Origin: Ditylenchus dipsaci
Taxonomy: Eukaryota > Nematoda > Chromadorea > Rhabditida > Anguinidae
Length of the DNA stretch: 64,000 bases
NCBI GenBank assembly: GCA_004194705.1
Contig: SADC01000399.1
Span: 62,001-126,000 of the forward strand
Direction of reading: 5' to 3'
Position 1 is the stretch's first letter. Each line of letters opens with the position of its first letter. Under the pieces are notes generated by a model. It saw nothing but the letters and a program-made list of their open reading frames with translations, was not told the origin of the DNA and made no database searches. This document shows, in pieces, positions 22,927-33,780 of the stretch. The position numbers and the translations under genes are program-made.

Positions 22927-22999
22927 AAAAGTGTCACGAATCGATAGTGTCACGAATCGATAGTCACGAATCAAAAGTGTCACGAACTGATATTTTACC
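22927..22999. repeat. Short tandem repeat, GTGTCACGAATCGATA
   Basis: Four imperfect copies of a 13-16 bp word (GTGTCACGAATCGATA, GTCACGAATC, GTGTCACGAACTGATA) follow directly on the inverted-repeat element. Confidence 0.7.
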
Positions 23000-23077
23000 A
23001 GTGGCCGCTGATATATCTTTTCTGTTTGTATGAGACAGACTTGAAAATCTGCTTGTTGAACGAAACCACTTCTACGT

Positions 23078-23389
23078 TTGACGGTAACGCTGGCAAAAAA
23101 CAAAATGGATGAAAGAACTAGGATCTCTAGTACGAAAAAAAGACTCACTAGCACGATTTTCACGCCAAGTTTGCGAGCACAAGCAACACCACAAGCAAGA
23201 CCACACCGCTTTGATGATGCAGATGCTAGCTGGATCACGATTTTTTGTTTTCAGTTATCTCTACTAGAAAAAAAGTTAAGGAAAGGATTAGCAAACAAAA
23301 AATTTTGCCGACTGATTGCTTCTGATCCTGATATTGCTCATTGCCTCCGGCTGCAATTTCGAGAATTTTGTGAAAGACGATCCATTTGA
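23078..23389 (+). CDS. Hypothetical small basic, cysteine-containing ORF
   Basis: The 103-codon frame ends with KKFCRLIASDPDIAHCLRLQ and FREFCERRSI before the stop. The spacing of three Cys around an acidic DPD is reminiscent of small secreted-domain repeats in worms, but no signal peptide or splice partner was found. I do not recognise a family. It could be a stray frame. Confidence 0.2.
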   Translation: MTVTLAKNKMDERTRISSTKKRLTSTIFTPSLRAQATPQARPHRFDDADASWITIFCFQLSLLEKKLRKGLANKKFCRLIASDPDIAHCLRLQFREFCERRSI

Positions 23390-24033
23390 CTTCGGGCACA
23401 TTTTTGCATTTTCCGTGTCCTGACCATTGCTTGACCTAAAATAGAAAGCTTTGTCTTGCATAAAAACTCACAAACTCTCATTTGTGTTAACCATTTAGGT
23501 ACTAAAAGATAGCGCGACCAATAAGGTCTTACAACAAACAACAACAAACTATAAAAAGTTATCAAAAGTCATTTTTTAGAAATCTCAGATCACAAGAGTG
23601 AAAAAACTGGCATTTTTTCCTTAAACGGAATAAAAACTATCCTAACCTCTATAAGGCTACCCATGGAGGGAATATTATAAATTAAGCAAAATAAAAGTTT
23701 GATTTGATTAGATTAGGCAATATTTTTGGATGCAAGAGAAATAAAAGTGAACAAAGAAGTATTTAAACAGGCTTTCTAGAAAAATTTTAGTGTGAAAAAT
23801 TTTGATGAAGAAAAATATACCAAAGAAAATTTTCCTGTTTTCATCATGGTTTTGAATTCGTATTCTTTTTTGCCAGTGTAAATAACAAAAAATTTTAGTG
23901 TTTCTTAGAAACGACTGGCGAAATTAGAATCCTTTCGAAAATTCCGACTAGACTCTCGTATTATAGTTGACAAAGAATACTTTAAAAGTTAAGTTGAAAA
24001 AAGTGTCGAACCCTAGTTCGAGTTCTTAGGTAC

Positions 24034-24261
24034 AGTCGACGCTCGTTATAACGTAACTCGATATAACTTAAGTTTAAGGTCAGAAGTCCGTTCCCAACTA
24101 GGGTCAGACACTTTTTTCAACCTGATTTTTTAAGTTTTTTGCAAGTCCTGTTTTTACAGTCTGGTCCTAAATATCGTGAGGATTACGATTTTGCCGATCG
24201 TTTTACGAAAGTTAAACTTTTGTCTTCTAAAAAAGCAAAAACTCAACTCGTAACCAGTGTT
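24034..24261. mobile_element. pogo-like MITE, right end missing
   Basis: It begins CAGTCGACGCTCGTTATAAC after TA and carries the inner family words GGGTCAGACACTTTTTT, TACAGTCTGGTCC and GATTTTGCCGATCG. It is cut off by the GCGCC element that follows. Confidence 0.65.
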
Positions 24262-25106
24262 CTTCCAGCGCCGACCTTTTTTGAAAAAAGGCCCAGCGAC
24301 GGCGCCGAGCGCCTAAATTGAAAAATTTTGGCTCCGGCGCCAGCGCTTCTATCTGAAAAAATTTGCACCAGCGCCAGCGCTGATTGCAGTGCCGACGCCG
24401 GCGCCTGGTCGATAATTTTGTTTTTGATGTAAATTTTATGAAAAATCTATATATTCAAACAGTATGTTTTTTTCACACTGAAAGTATAAATAATTTTTCT
24501 TATCTATATCAATAAGCAGCATGCCGTATTCATTACCTCTATTAACTCCTCGTGGTGAGTTTTTTTTCAAACCATAAAAAGTCAGAAAATTCTAAGGTCG
24601 AGTTTAAGATTTTTGGGTGCTTGATCAAAATCTAAAAAAGGCAATTGTTTGAGCTCGTAGTAATTTTATTGAAATATTTTTCCTGTGCTGATAAATAAGT
24701 CCATATGAAATGGAGTTATGGAGTTATTATGGTTATTATTATGGAGTTATGGAGTTATTAGAGGGTGGGGAGTTCATAGAAGACATACGGTAATCCATAT
24801 TGATTTTGTAAAAAAAGAAATTATGTAAAACTATTTTTATCAGTGGCATATGATGCCTGATTATGTTTGATAAAGTGGTGAACTGAAAGATCAAGGAAAA
24901 AAAATGAGAGAAATTGCAGCACAAAAATTCAAATAATTTAGCTCAAAATGAAGAAAAATTGTTTTTTGAATATTAGGCAGTTCAATTTTAAAAACAGCGC
25001 CGGAGCCATAGTTGTTTAAAAAACAGCGCTGGGGCCAGCCCCGGGTCAAAAATTTATAGCGCCGGCGCCGACCAAAATTTTTCATTGGCCCAGCGCCGGC
25101 GCTGTT
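24262..25106. mobile_element. Element with GCGCCGGCGC-array ends, copy 1
   Basis: Both ends are built of AGCGCCGGCGC-type words (24268-24425 and 24990-25105) in inverted orientation around an AT-rich interior. No transposase is visible. A second, related right half lies at 27130-27447. Confidence 0.65.
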
Positions 25107-25173
25107 CACAAACCTTCGATTTCGTGTAAATCGCTATTTATTGTATAATATGGGGTCTTTAACGGGTCTCTAC

Positions 25174-27059
25174 TAGGGTGGTGCACGGTCGGTTAACCGA
25201 CCCGGTCGGTTAACCGAACCGGACCGGTTTTGGCCCAATTAACCGGAACCGAAAACCGGGTACGAAAAAACTCGGTTAACCGAAAACCGGTTACGTCAAG
25301 ATCCGGTTTTTCCGGTTTAAGCACTGGATAAAATTACCTGCCAAAAAAATTTTTGCAGTAAAATTTTCCGTTTTTACACCAATTTTGTCACTTTATTACC
25401 GGTTGGATAATTTGCAGAAAATGCCGCTAGCTAAAACAGCAAAAATTTGGAAGTTCTTTCGAGTTATTACAGACGATGGGGTGCTAAAGCGTCAGTGTCT
25501 CAAATGCCGCAATCTTCTACCAGTGCCAAAGGATGGGTCGACTTCGCATCTAATCAACCATCTCAAGTCAAAGGGGCACGAGGAGCAGTTCCAGGAATAT
25601 GGATTAGATACTCACTGCAAAGTATTTTGTTTACAATCATTGTAAAATTTATCGTATTAACATTATGCTTTAGGTTCCTCCAATCACCTCTTAGTTTTCC
25701 GAACAGCAGAGCAAAGACAACCTTCAGAAGAACATGGATGAAGAGTTGGTTAGAATAATGGTGCGCCAGAATGCTTCCATTCGCTTTTTCGATTATCCAG
25801 ATGAGCAGGCAAGGACAACCAAGGCATATCCAGCACTCAAAGTTCGAAAAAAGATTCTTCAATTTTCATTTATTTATTTACGCTATCTTTTTCAGGTTTA
25901 CGGTCGTTTTCATTATTCTCGAGAAGTCATTCCAGCTATGGCAGAAGAAATCAAGAAAAATATTGTGCAGAAAATCGATGATGGGTATTTGCAATAACAA
26001 GTGACGGGTGGCAGAAACCAAGCAAATTCCCGGCATTGCTAAGGTTTGAACTAAAAAATATATATTTACTAACTGTGGCGGTTTTTCAGCGTCACGACTC
26101 ACGCTGTGAACGAAAAGTTTGAACGACTCGACAACGTGTTAGCCACTATTCCGATAGAAAAAGAACACACTGGTGAAGAGATAGCTAAGCTGATTGAGGA
26201 GACCAAAGCGAGAACAGCTCTCATAACGATAGCAACAGCATGGATATGGGTATGTTCCATATTTCCAACATTTACTGATTTACGATCAATGCAATTTACT
26301 TAAGATGACATCTGGGCCATCAAAAAGAAAGTCGTCCGCAGAGTAGGATCTGATGAACTTACGGCTACAATTAAGGTATTATGATCTCTTGTTCAACTTT
26401 TTTACCCTCAGTGTTGTATTAAAGGCAGAATTAAGTCATTACCGTCACAACAGTGATAGACCTGATAGGAATGATGACTTATTCATCTGGTGGCGACAAA
26501 ACAAGGAACGATTTCCGACTATTTCCAAAGGTGCCAAAATTCTCATTTGTGTTCCGGCAACTTCAGTCAGCAGCGAACGAACATTCTCTATCGCCGGTCT
26601 TCTTTATTCTAACACACTGAGGAATAGGTGAACAGCTCTACTTATAAATTTGATAATATCAAACAAATAAGTCGTAAACAAGATCTTTAGGATGCGCGGT
26701 GCTACGGCGGAGATGCTTATTTTGATTAAAGCGAGTCTGAAAAAGCTAGAGTTAGCTCCGTCAACTGTTCCTGATGATGAAGAGGTCCAAGAATATGAAT
26801 TAAGTTTTGTCGATGAAAACAATATTGAATGAATTTATTGTTCGCAACATGTTAAATGGTTTCAATAAAATGTTAAATTGACTTATTTTTGCGATTATAG
26901 CCAAAAAAACTGCGATCAGATGCGAAAATGGGCAAAAACCGGAAAAACCGGGTCGGTTAACGGGTACTGGTAATAAACCGTAACCGAAAACCGGGTACCC
27001 CAAAAACCGGTTAACCGAAAACCGGGTAGAGCCGAATTAACCGTAACCGCACCACCCTA
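25174..27059 (+). mobile_element. hAT transposon with perfect 8-bp target duplication
   Basis: Ends are TAGGGTGGTGC and GCACCACCCTA, flanked by GTCTCTAC at 25166-25173 and 27060-27067. Subterminal arrays of GGTTAACCGAAAACCGG words flank a transposase gene. The length of 1886 bp is short for a complete hAT. Confidence 0.95.
25422..26820 (+). pseudogene. hAT transposase with BED finger and hATC domain (decayed)
   Basis: Exon 1 (ATG 25422) encodes a BED zinc finger: W-x-F-F near the start, CLKC at residues about 25-28 and HLINHLKSKGH. Later exon pieces read NMDEELVRIMVRQNASIRFF, YPALKVRKKI, REVIPAMAEEIKKNI (about 25710-25995) and NEKFERLDNVLATI with EKEHTGEEIAKLIEETK (26106-26250). The end carries LFIWWRQNKERFP and ISKGAKILICVPATSVSSE with RTFSIAGLL, the hATC signature. 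Several stops and frame changes separate the pieces, and much of the catalytic core is absent. Known: hAT transposases cut and paste with 8-bp duplications. Inferred: this copy is non-functional. Confidence 0.85.
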
Positions 27060-27129
27060 GTCTCTACGGGTCTCCACTTAATCGAGAGTGAAATTTGTTT
27101 GAATGTTTATTGTCTTGAGTAGATATTTG

Positions 27130-27447
27130 TTTTGTAACAAGAGTTAGGGAAATTAATTTTTTTATCAATAGCATATGATACCCTGGTTATGTTTCAGAAA
27201 AGTATTGAACTAAAAGATCAAAGAAAATAAATAAAAGATAAAAAATGGAAGAAATTGCAGAACATAAATTCAAATAATTTATCTTGAGATTAAGAACAGT
27301 TGTTTTTTTTAATATAAGGCGTTCAATTTTGAAAACAGCGCCGGAGCCATATGTTTCAAAAAAAACAGCGCCGGGGCCGGCGCCAGGTCGAAAACTTTCA
27401 GCGCCGGCGCCGGCCAAAATTTTTCATTGGCCCCAGCGCCGGCGCTG
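27130..27447. mobile_element. GCGCC-array element, copy 2 (right half)
   Basis: The segment parallels 24830-25106: shared CATATGAT, AAAGATCAA, TTCAAATAATTTA, AACAGCGCCGGAGCCATA and the closing CCAGCGCCGGCGCTGTT. Confidence 0.65.
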
Positions 27448-27559
27448 TTTTTTTCACGAGGCAAGAAGAAAGAAGAAATTTGGTGGTTTATTTGCATACA
27501 AAAATATTGCTTATACAGATTTGGTTTGCGAAAAAGCAAAATTCACACTAAATTAAGTT

Positions 27560-28620
27560 TTTCTCTACATTTTTGTGTTAATTTTTTAAAATTTTGTCAG
27601 TATCGTGTAGCCCAGGATCGCGGCTTTCTAATGAGCTATCAATTTAAAAAAAATTTAAAGAAATGAAGTAAAAATTCTTCAAACGCACCGAATTTTCGAA
27701 AAATTTGCTTTATTCAAAGGCTTTTTCATCCGATTTTTTGAAACATCATTCAGTCAGTTGACAGCTTCTTGGAAAGCTGAGACTCTAGGCTACCCGATAA
27801 AAATATTATAAAAATTAAAATCTAAAACTTTAAGATATTTAAGTTTTAAGTTTTTCGTGGCATATTTCAGCTTTTTAGCAACCAAATCATATTATGCCTA
27901 AAATTTCAAATTCCAATCAGGACAACTGACATTCAAACGTTGAATTTTTAAAGTTTTTCTAAATTCAAATGTTTTTGTCTTGAGTGGAATTCAAAATTCG
28001 ACGACCAGTTCACACTGTAAATTAGAAAAAATATCGTAGACATAAGAAAATCAAAGATGCTCAAAAGTGAACTTTAGTAATAATTAACAAAATTATTTGA
28101 TGGGAAACACGAAAACCTTGTTACCACTTGAAAGTGCCTGTGTGTCTGTCAATACATTCAGTTGCGCCACAGCCACCCGTTTTCAATAAACGGAAACACA
28201 ATTGCTGCTGCCCTCTCCAAGCGGTTGCCTTTACAAGCCGCAAAAAATCAATTAAAAGAGAAAGGACCAGGGAGGCAGAGGGTTGAACGCAACAAGAATC
28301 AATTTATTTACATAATCCCCTGCAAACACAATTAAATAATTGCACCGCCTGACCAAAAAGACCCGTTGCTCCAAATATTTTTCGGACAATACATGATCCT
28401 TCTAGATTTATATAGTGATTTTTAGATAGAAACCTTTTGATTTTAGGTAGGTTTGCTGTAGTTTCTAGCTCACAATTTGGTCAAATTTCGCGATTAATAA
28501 ATTTTTTGAATTTTTTAACAATTTGAAAATTTCCTTAATTTTTGTAAATCCAAATTAATTACGATCAAATTAATTCTAGATCAAATCCAAAAGCAGATGA
28601 GAGTCATCAATATCAGATAC
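27560..28620. other. AT-rich stretch without a recognised gene
   Basis: No exon-like frame was found. 28120-28360 is less AT-rich and free of repeats, and could be regulatory or part of an untranslated region, but nothing decides this. Confidence 0.35.
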
Positions 28621-28622
28621 AG

Positions 28623-29113
28623 GGTGGCGCGAGAAATCCCGCCGACTTCAAACGGCTGTAACTTTTTTGTCCTGACGCGATTTCGACAAACGGTCTTTTT
28701 GCGTTCGACTTCTCTTGAGCACCAAATTTGCTTGACATAGTTTGTCAAAATACTATCTTTGCTTGATACGCCTGTTGTTTGGACCTTGCCTATCCAGTGA
28801 TTATCAGCAGACCAGCACCTAATTCACAGGGGGTGACAAGCAGAAATGATATTTTTGTCATTACCGTATTTCCTCTAATAGAGCCCCCCCCTGTTTTTTT
28901 ACTAGAACTTCAGAATTACGGCCATTTTTGATTTACAATTTTAATATTTTCGGGCATCCGAAAATAAAGCCCGGGGGCTCTATTAGAGGAAATACGATAT
29001 ATACCAAATTAATTTGGGGCTCAAGGAAAGCCGAACGCAAAAATCATTTTTCAACTTTGCGTCAGAACAAAACGTTACGGCCGTTTGAAGTCGAGGGAAT
29101 TTCTTGCGCAAAC
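28623..29113. mobile_element. MITE with CAGGGTGG ends, itself interrupted
   Basis: Ends are CAGGGTGGCGCGAGAAATCC with CTTCAAACGGCTGTAAC on the left and GTTACGGCCGTTTGAAG with GGAATTTCTTGCGC on the right. A second MITE (28864-28998) sits inside. Confidence 0.7.
28864..28998. mobile_element. Nested MITE of the CCGTATTTCCTCTAAT family
   Basis: ACCGTATTTCCTCTAATAGA on the left pairs with TCTATTAGAGGAAATACG on the right; 135 bp. Confidence 0.8.
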
Positions 29114-29118
29114 ACGTA

Positions 29119-29574
29119 CAGTTGTCACTCGATTTAACGACACCCCGAAAAGTTCATTGCCGCCTTGGGTCTAACCCGTTTTTTAGCTGGATTTTCGAAA
29201 AATTTTGACTGTTTTCTTTTGACTGTCTGGTCGCAAATATCGCAAGGATTCCGATTTTGCCGATTGTTTTTCAGAATCATGAAATTTTTCTCTCCGAAAA
29301 ATCCAAATCTCGATTTAACGACACCTCCTATCAAAAATGGTGGCCAAAAATTTCCATTTTTGATTTACCATTTTAATATTTTTGGGCATCCGAAAAATCG
29401 GAGAGAAAAATGTCGTGATTCTGAAAAACGATCGCAAAATCGGAATCCTTGCGATATTTGCGACCCGACTGTCAAAAAAAACGGTCAAAAGTTTTCGAAA
29501 ATCGAGCTAAAAAAAGTGTCGAACCCTAGGCGGGAACGAACTTTTTGGGGTGTCGTGAAATCGAGCGGCTACTG
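29119..29574. mobile_element. pogo-like MITE, TA-flanked, 456 bp
   Basis: It starts CAGTTGTCACTCGATTTAAC and ends GTGAAATCGAGCGGCTACTG, with TA on both sides. Inner words GTCTAACCCG, GACTGTCTGGTCGCAAATAT and AAATCGGAATCCTTGCG appear in inverted positions, matching the family. Confidence 0.85.
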
Positions 29575-29741
29575 TATATCATTTCATTTTAAAGATTATC
29601 CCAAACGCACATGCGTTTCAGTTTTTTAGATACCAATCCATGGCACATACTCTGTTACCTCGTGAGACTTCCATTTTGGTTTTCCATTTTTTGAGTTCAA
29701 GCCTTTTACAATTTAAAAATTTTCGCAGTTTGAGAAACATG

Positions 29742-30348
29742 CTTAAAGGGCATGCTCGCGCCCGATGGAAGAATTCTTTCATTTCAAATTGGCGGGTACC
29801 AGGCACGCCAGAGATTTTGAATTTCAAAATCGTGTTTGAAATCATTTTGATTGTTTTTTCAGCCTTCCAATGTTTTAGCTTGTGCTTTTCTCAAATTTCC
29901 TAACATGTCTGACCCAATTAGCTGTTCTGGTAGAAAATATCGAGGTCGAAAGCTAGTGGTATTTTTTATTTTATTGCTACTGTGTAAATGATAGTTATTC
30001 TTACGTATTTTCAGAAAATATGAGAAAAACCTATCTAATGTAAGACGTCGAGCTGTCAGGTGTCCGAGTAGAGGCTGAAAATACGTAAGAATAACTATCA
30101 TTTACACAGTAGCAATAAAATAAAAAATACCACTAGCTTTCGACCTCGATATTTTCTACCAGAACAGCTAATTGGGTCAGACATGTTAGGGAAATTTGAG
30201 AAAAGCACAAGCTAAAACATTGGAAGGCTGAAAAAACAATCAAAATGATTTCAAACACGATTTTGAAATTCAAAATCTCTGGCGTGCCTGGTACCCGCCA
30301 ATTTGAAATGAAAGAATTCTTCCATCGGGCGCGAGCATGCCCTTTAAG
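29742..30348. mobile_element. Near-perfect palindrome, 607 bp
   Basis: The arms start CTTAAAGGGCATGCTCGCGC and end GCGCGAGCATGCCCTTTAAG, pairing almost without mismatch to an axis near 30045. The same end words, diverged, bracket 57612-58295. Confidence 0.85.
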
Positions 30349-31379
30349 CCCATCCGCTGGCCTTCCCTGCGCTTAAATGAAAAATTTAAAAAAGCGAAAA
30401 ACCGCTTGAAAAAAAAATCCAAGCACAATGATAAAAGTGAGCAAACGCACCGACGAGAATTTTCGCATGACTCTGTATTTACAGCGTAGGGGAATTCGGC
30501 ACTTTTTGCACCACTCTGTTTTAATTCGTGCTTTCGAATTATATTTATTTTTGCCTGTTCAATGTTAAATTGGTTAGCTCAGGCGAAGCCTTAGGCGCAG
30601 GTAGGCCAGCACATGTTAGCTAGGACTGAAAAGCGTCTTAAGAACTGCAAAATAAACAAAACTTGAAAAAGCTGCGAGAATTAAAAAAATGGTACAAAAA
30701 GTACCTAATGTCCACCCACCGTATTCATGACTTTTCAAAACTTCCGTTCAAAACTGTATCTTTTTACTTCCTAAAAAATTTTTCAGGTTTCAACAAGGCA
30801 AGAAAATCATTGGAGGACCATTACTGTCGCCAACAATAAGAATTTATCTACTAATAATTAATTTTTTAACTGATTTCTGATTCTAATATCAATATTGAAA
30901 AAATATCTCAACCACAGCGATAAGGAAAGCACATCTAAAAGAAGTCGAAACCACAAAATTATTTAGAACTAAAAGTGAAACCAGTGGAGCATTTTGGATC
31001 GCTTTCCAATCAACAAAGTATTTACCCCAAATATTGCTGCCTGTTTTCCTGTGCTTGATTGTTCCCAACTGTTGAGAGACACCTGTAAACACAGAAATTT
31101 GGATCGGTGTGAGCCGATTAAGAGTAAAAAATACGCACTGGAAATTTTGGTGGTGAAAGGTTTATTGTTTAGTGAAAAATTTCTTTCTGTTTGGCAACCT
31201 TTTTATTTAATAGCAATATAAGTGGAATAAAAGTTGTAAATCGGGGGATTATTGGATTATTGTTTACAGATTATTGTTAATCTTCTTCGGGTGTGACTAA
31301 TGCGAATCTTTTAATGCATATGCTGGTATGGGTATTGAAACAGGCATGTTTGTTTGTACAAATGTTTTGACGTTTTGTC

Positions 31380-32005
31380 CAGGTCATTTCTGTATTTAAA
31401 GGACCATGGTTTTTGGACGCAGAGGCATTTGAGAAATTTGAATTGGCGGGGACACTTTTTTACTAGGAAAATTTTCAAACAATTATTTTTTTAAATTATT
31501 TTTTGTTTGCATCTAAAATTTTATCAAAATTTTTAACCAGCTACTAGTCGAGTTCAAAATTGCTTGACATTGCCAGATCGGACGACTTTGGCTACCGTAA
31601 AAGCCCAAGTGCTCGCCCCCCTCCAAAGAGTATTTTTTCTAAGCGTACTATTTTGGGTTCCTTGATTTTTTCTAAGTTTTCTTTTTTGCAATGCGTAGAG
31701 CACTAACTTAGGCTTAGGTTTAGTTTAGGCCTTAGGCTTAGATGAGAAAAGTCTGCTTAGAGAAAAATACTCTTTTGAAGGGGGTGGGAGCGGGCACTTG
31801 GCCTTTGCTACTTTCACCCACCATAACTACTCATATGAGATTTTGATTATTGCTGGACTAAGGCATAAAAATTTTAATTGCAATGCAAATAAAAAATAAT
31901 TCACATTCAAACTTAATTGATCTCAATGATAAAAAGTGTCCCGCCAATTCGAATTTTCGTAAATGTCGCTGCGTTCAAAAACACCATGGTCCTTTAATGT
32001 GGCAT
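31380..32005. mobile_element. Inverted element with TTTAAAGGACCATGG ends, containing a nested MITE
   Basis: TTTAAAGGACCATGG and GGCGGGGACACTTTTTT on the left oppose AAAAGTGTCCCGCCAATTCG and CCATGGTCCTTTAA on the right. A second family member lies at 47400-47665. A 185-bp MITE (31612-31800) is nested inside. Confidence 0.65.
31612..31800. mobile_element. MITE with TTAGGCTTAGG core, copy 1
   Basis: The left end AAGCCCAAGTGCTCGCCCCC pairs with GGGGGTGGGAGCGGGCACTT on the right. The centre reads ACTTAGGCTTAGGTTTAG then GCCTTAGGCTTAGATG. A second copy is at 57990-58182. Confidence 0.75.
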
Positions 32006-32105
32006 GCCCGTCGCGGGTACCGGGTGGATTCAAAAAAGAATTATTTGAAATCCATTTTTGTTATGTACTCTGCGGGGATAACTAATCAAAAACACTCTAT
32101 CATAT

Positions 32106-32175
32106 AAATGCATTGGTGACCAGGTGGATAACATTGGCGTACTGTGAAAGTCAGTCCTCGGTTCGATTCCCATTT
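32106..32175 (+). repeat. tRNA-like (SINE-like) sequence
   Basis: GGTGACCAGGTGGATAACAT resembles an A box and GGTTCGATTCCCATTTG a B box about 50 bp downstream. It does not fold to a clean cloverleaf by eye, so it is more likely a tRNA-derived repeat than a tRNA gene. Confidence 0.4.
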
Positions 32176-32464
32176 GCCTCCCCCACACTTCACCGAAACA
32201 TCGATTTTTCGGCGAAACGAAATTCTGTTTCGGCAAAACATGTCTACCGAAACAATTTTTTGTTCCGGCGGAACATACCAATCGGAACATCGAATAAACG
32301 TTCATATTATGGTCAAAATATGCCAATTTTTATCTGTTTGGGTATCCGGGTAGCTTTTTTAGCTTATTCGTCTTGATCCCCAACGCAAAAAGTCAAAAAT
32401 TAAAATCAAAAATTAAAATTTTGTCAAAAAGATCAACAAGAGGGTATCAAAGCAAAGAATGGCA

Positions 32465-32555
32465 GCAGTTGATAGCACAGAGTGGGAGTCGAAATTGAGA
32501 GTACCACCTACACTCAAACTCACTACCCACTGCGCCATTCAACAAGTGTATATAG
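32465..32555 (-). repeat. tRNA-like (SINE-like) sequence
   Basis: On the minus strand, GGCGCAGTGGGTAGTGAG resembles an A box and TTTCGACTCCCACTCTG a degenerate B box. It is probably a SINE remnant. Confidence 0.4.
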
Positions 32556-32839
32556 ACATCATCTCGTCAAATATATATTGTTTATGTTCAACTTTCAAAA
32601 GAATTGCTACCTTCATAAATCGACCCTTCGGGAAATTTGCATTTTTATGTAAAATCATATTTTTTAATGCTCTATCAACCTGGAAATTTTTTTCCTAGAT
32701 CGTGACAGCACCAACATGGATTCCGGTGCAAGGTATCTTTTAAATGTGATATGCAGTCAATGTGGAAAGCTCATCTAACGAAACTAAATTCCCGGTAATC
32801 AACTGCCAGAGTTGATTGCTACTTAGGGTTGATCCTACG

Positions 32840-32992
32840 TACCGTATTATCTCTATTAATCCCACTGTGGGATTATTTTTCAATCTCCGAAAAATCTTCA
32901 AATTGTAAATGAAAAATGGCCGTAACTTCGAAATCCTAGTATAAAAACGGGGGGTGTGGATTATTAGAGAGGTGGAATTATTAGAATACGAT
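32840..32992. mobile_element. MITE of the CCGTATTnCCTCTAAT family
   Basis: ACCGTATTATCTCTATTAAT on the left opposes AGGTGGAATTATTAGAATAC on the right, in inverted orientation. Confidence 0.6.
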
Positions 32993-33515
32993 ACTTTCAT
33001 TAGAAATGTAGCCCTGAATCTTATCTTTCTATGTATCATTTTGAATTCAATATTTTGAATGCAATTTCCCTGGATCCTACTGCACTGAATAAATTTGGAA
33101 AAGTTCATGTTTAGGCGTAAATAAAAAAAACGCTTATTTTTGAACCCTTCGAATCTATATATTCCTCAAGGAATAATATCGATTCCGAAACCCCGCCCGA
33201 AGGCCTCTTTCTGTCTCTGAATAGGAAAATTCACGAAAGTTGTGCTAATTTTTTTGTGACCCTCAATGTGACCAAAAAGGGAAATTGTTTACAACTTTAA
33301 GAACAGGGTTCGTAATCGTCCTTTTTAAAAGATTTGTCTTTTTCGGGACCCAAAATCTTTTTTATTTTTGAATTTTTTAGTCATATTCTTTTTTTTTCGC
33401 TCCAAAATAGCAATAAGCACTGGATGAAATGAAATAAAATCTCTTTTTTTACCCAAATGTAGTTTTTCGAAATTTTGATTACGAACCTGCGTAAGAACAT
33501 AAAAAGTTCGCCGCT

Positions 33516-33612
33516 ATTCCATTGTACAACCCCCCCCCCCCCCCTCAAAAAAGCTATTCCATTGTACCCCCCCCCCCCCCCAAAGTAGGACCTATTTCAT
33601 TGCACACCCCCC
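33516..33612 (+). repeat. Three tandem units with poly-C tracts
   Basis: The word TATTCCATTGTAC or TATTTCATTGCAC is followed each time by 7-16 C. Three units of about 35-45 bp are visible. Confidence 0.75.
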
Positions 33613-33780
33613 CCTCCAAAACCAACTTTTTTATAAGTACTTAAAAACTATTTTTAAGTAATAATTTTGCTATAAAAGGACCAGAAAAGTAATTTAAAAA
33701 AGAATTAACCCCTTTTTTCCCACGGGCATGAAAATTAACCTAAAAATTTCGAAAAAAAAAATTCTTTGGAAATATCATAT

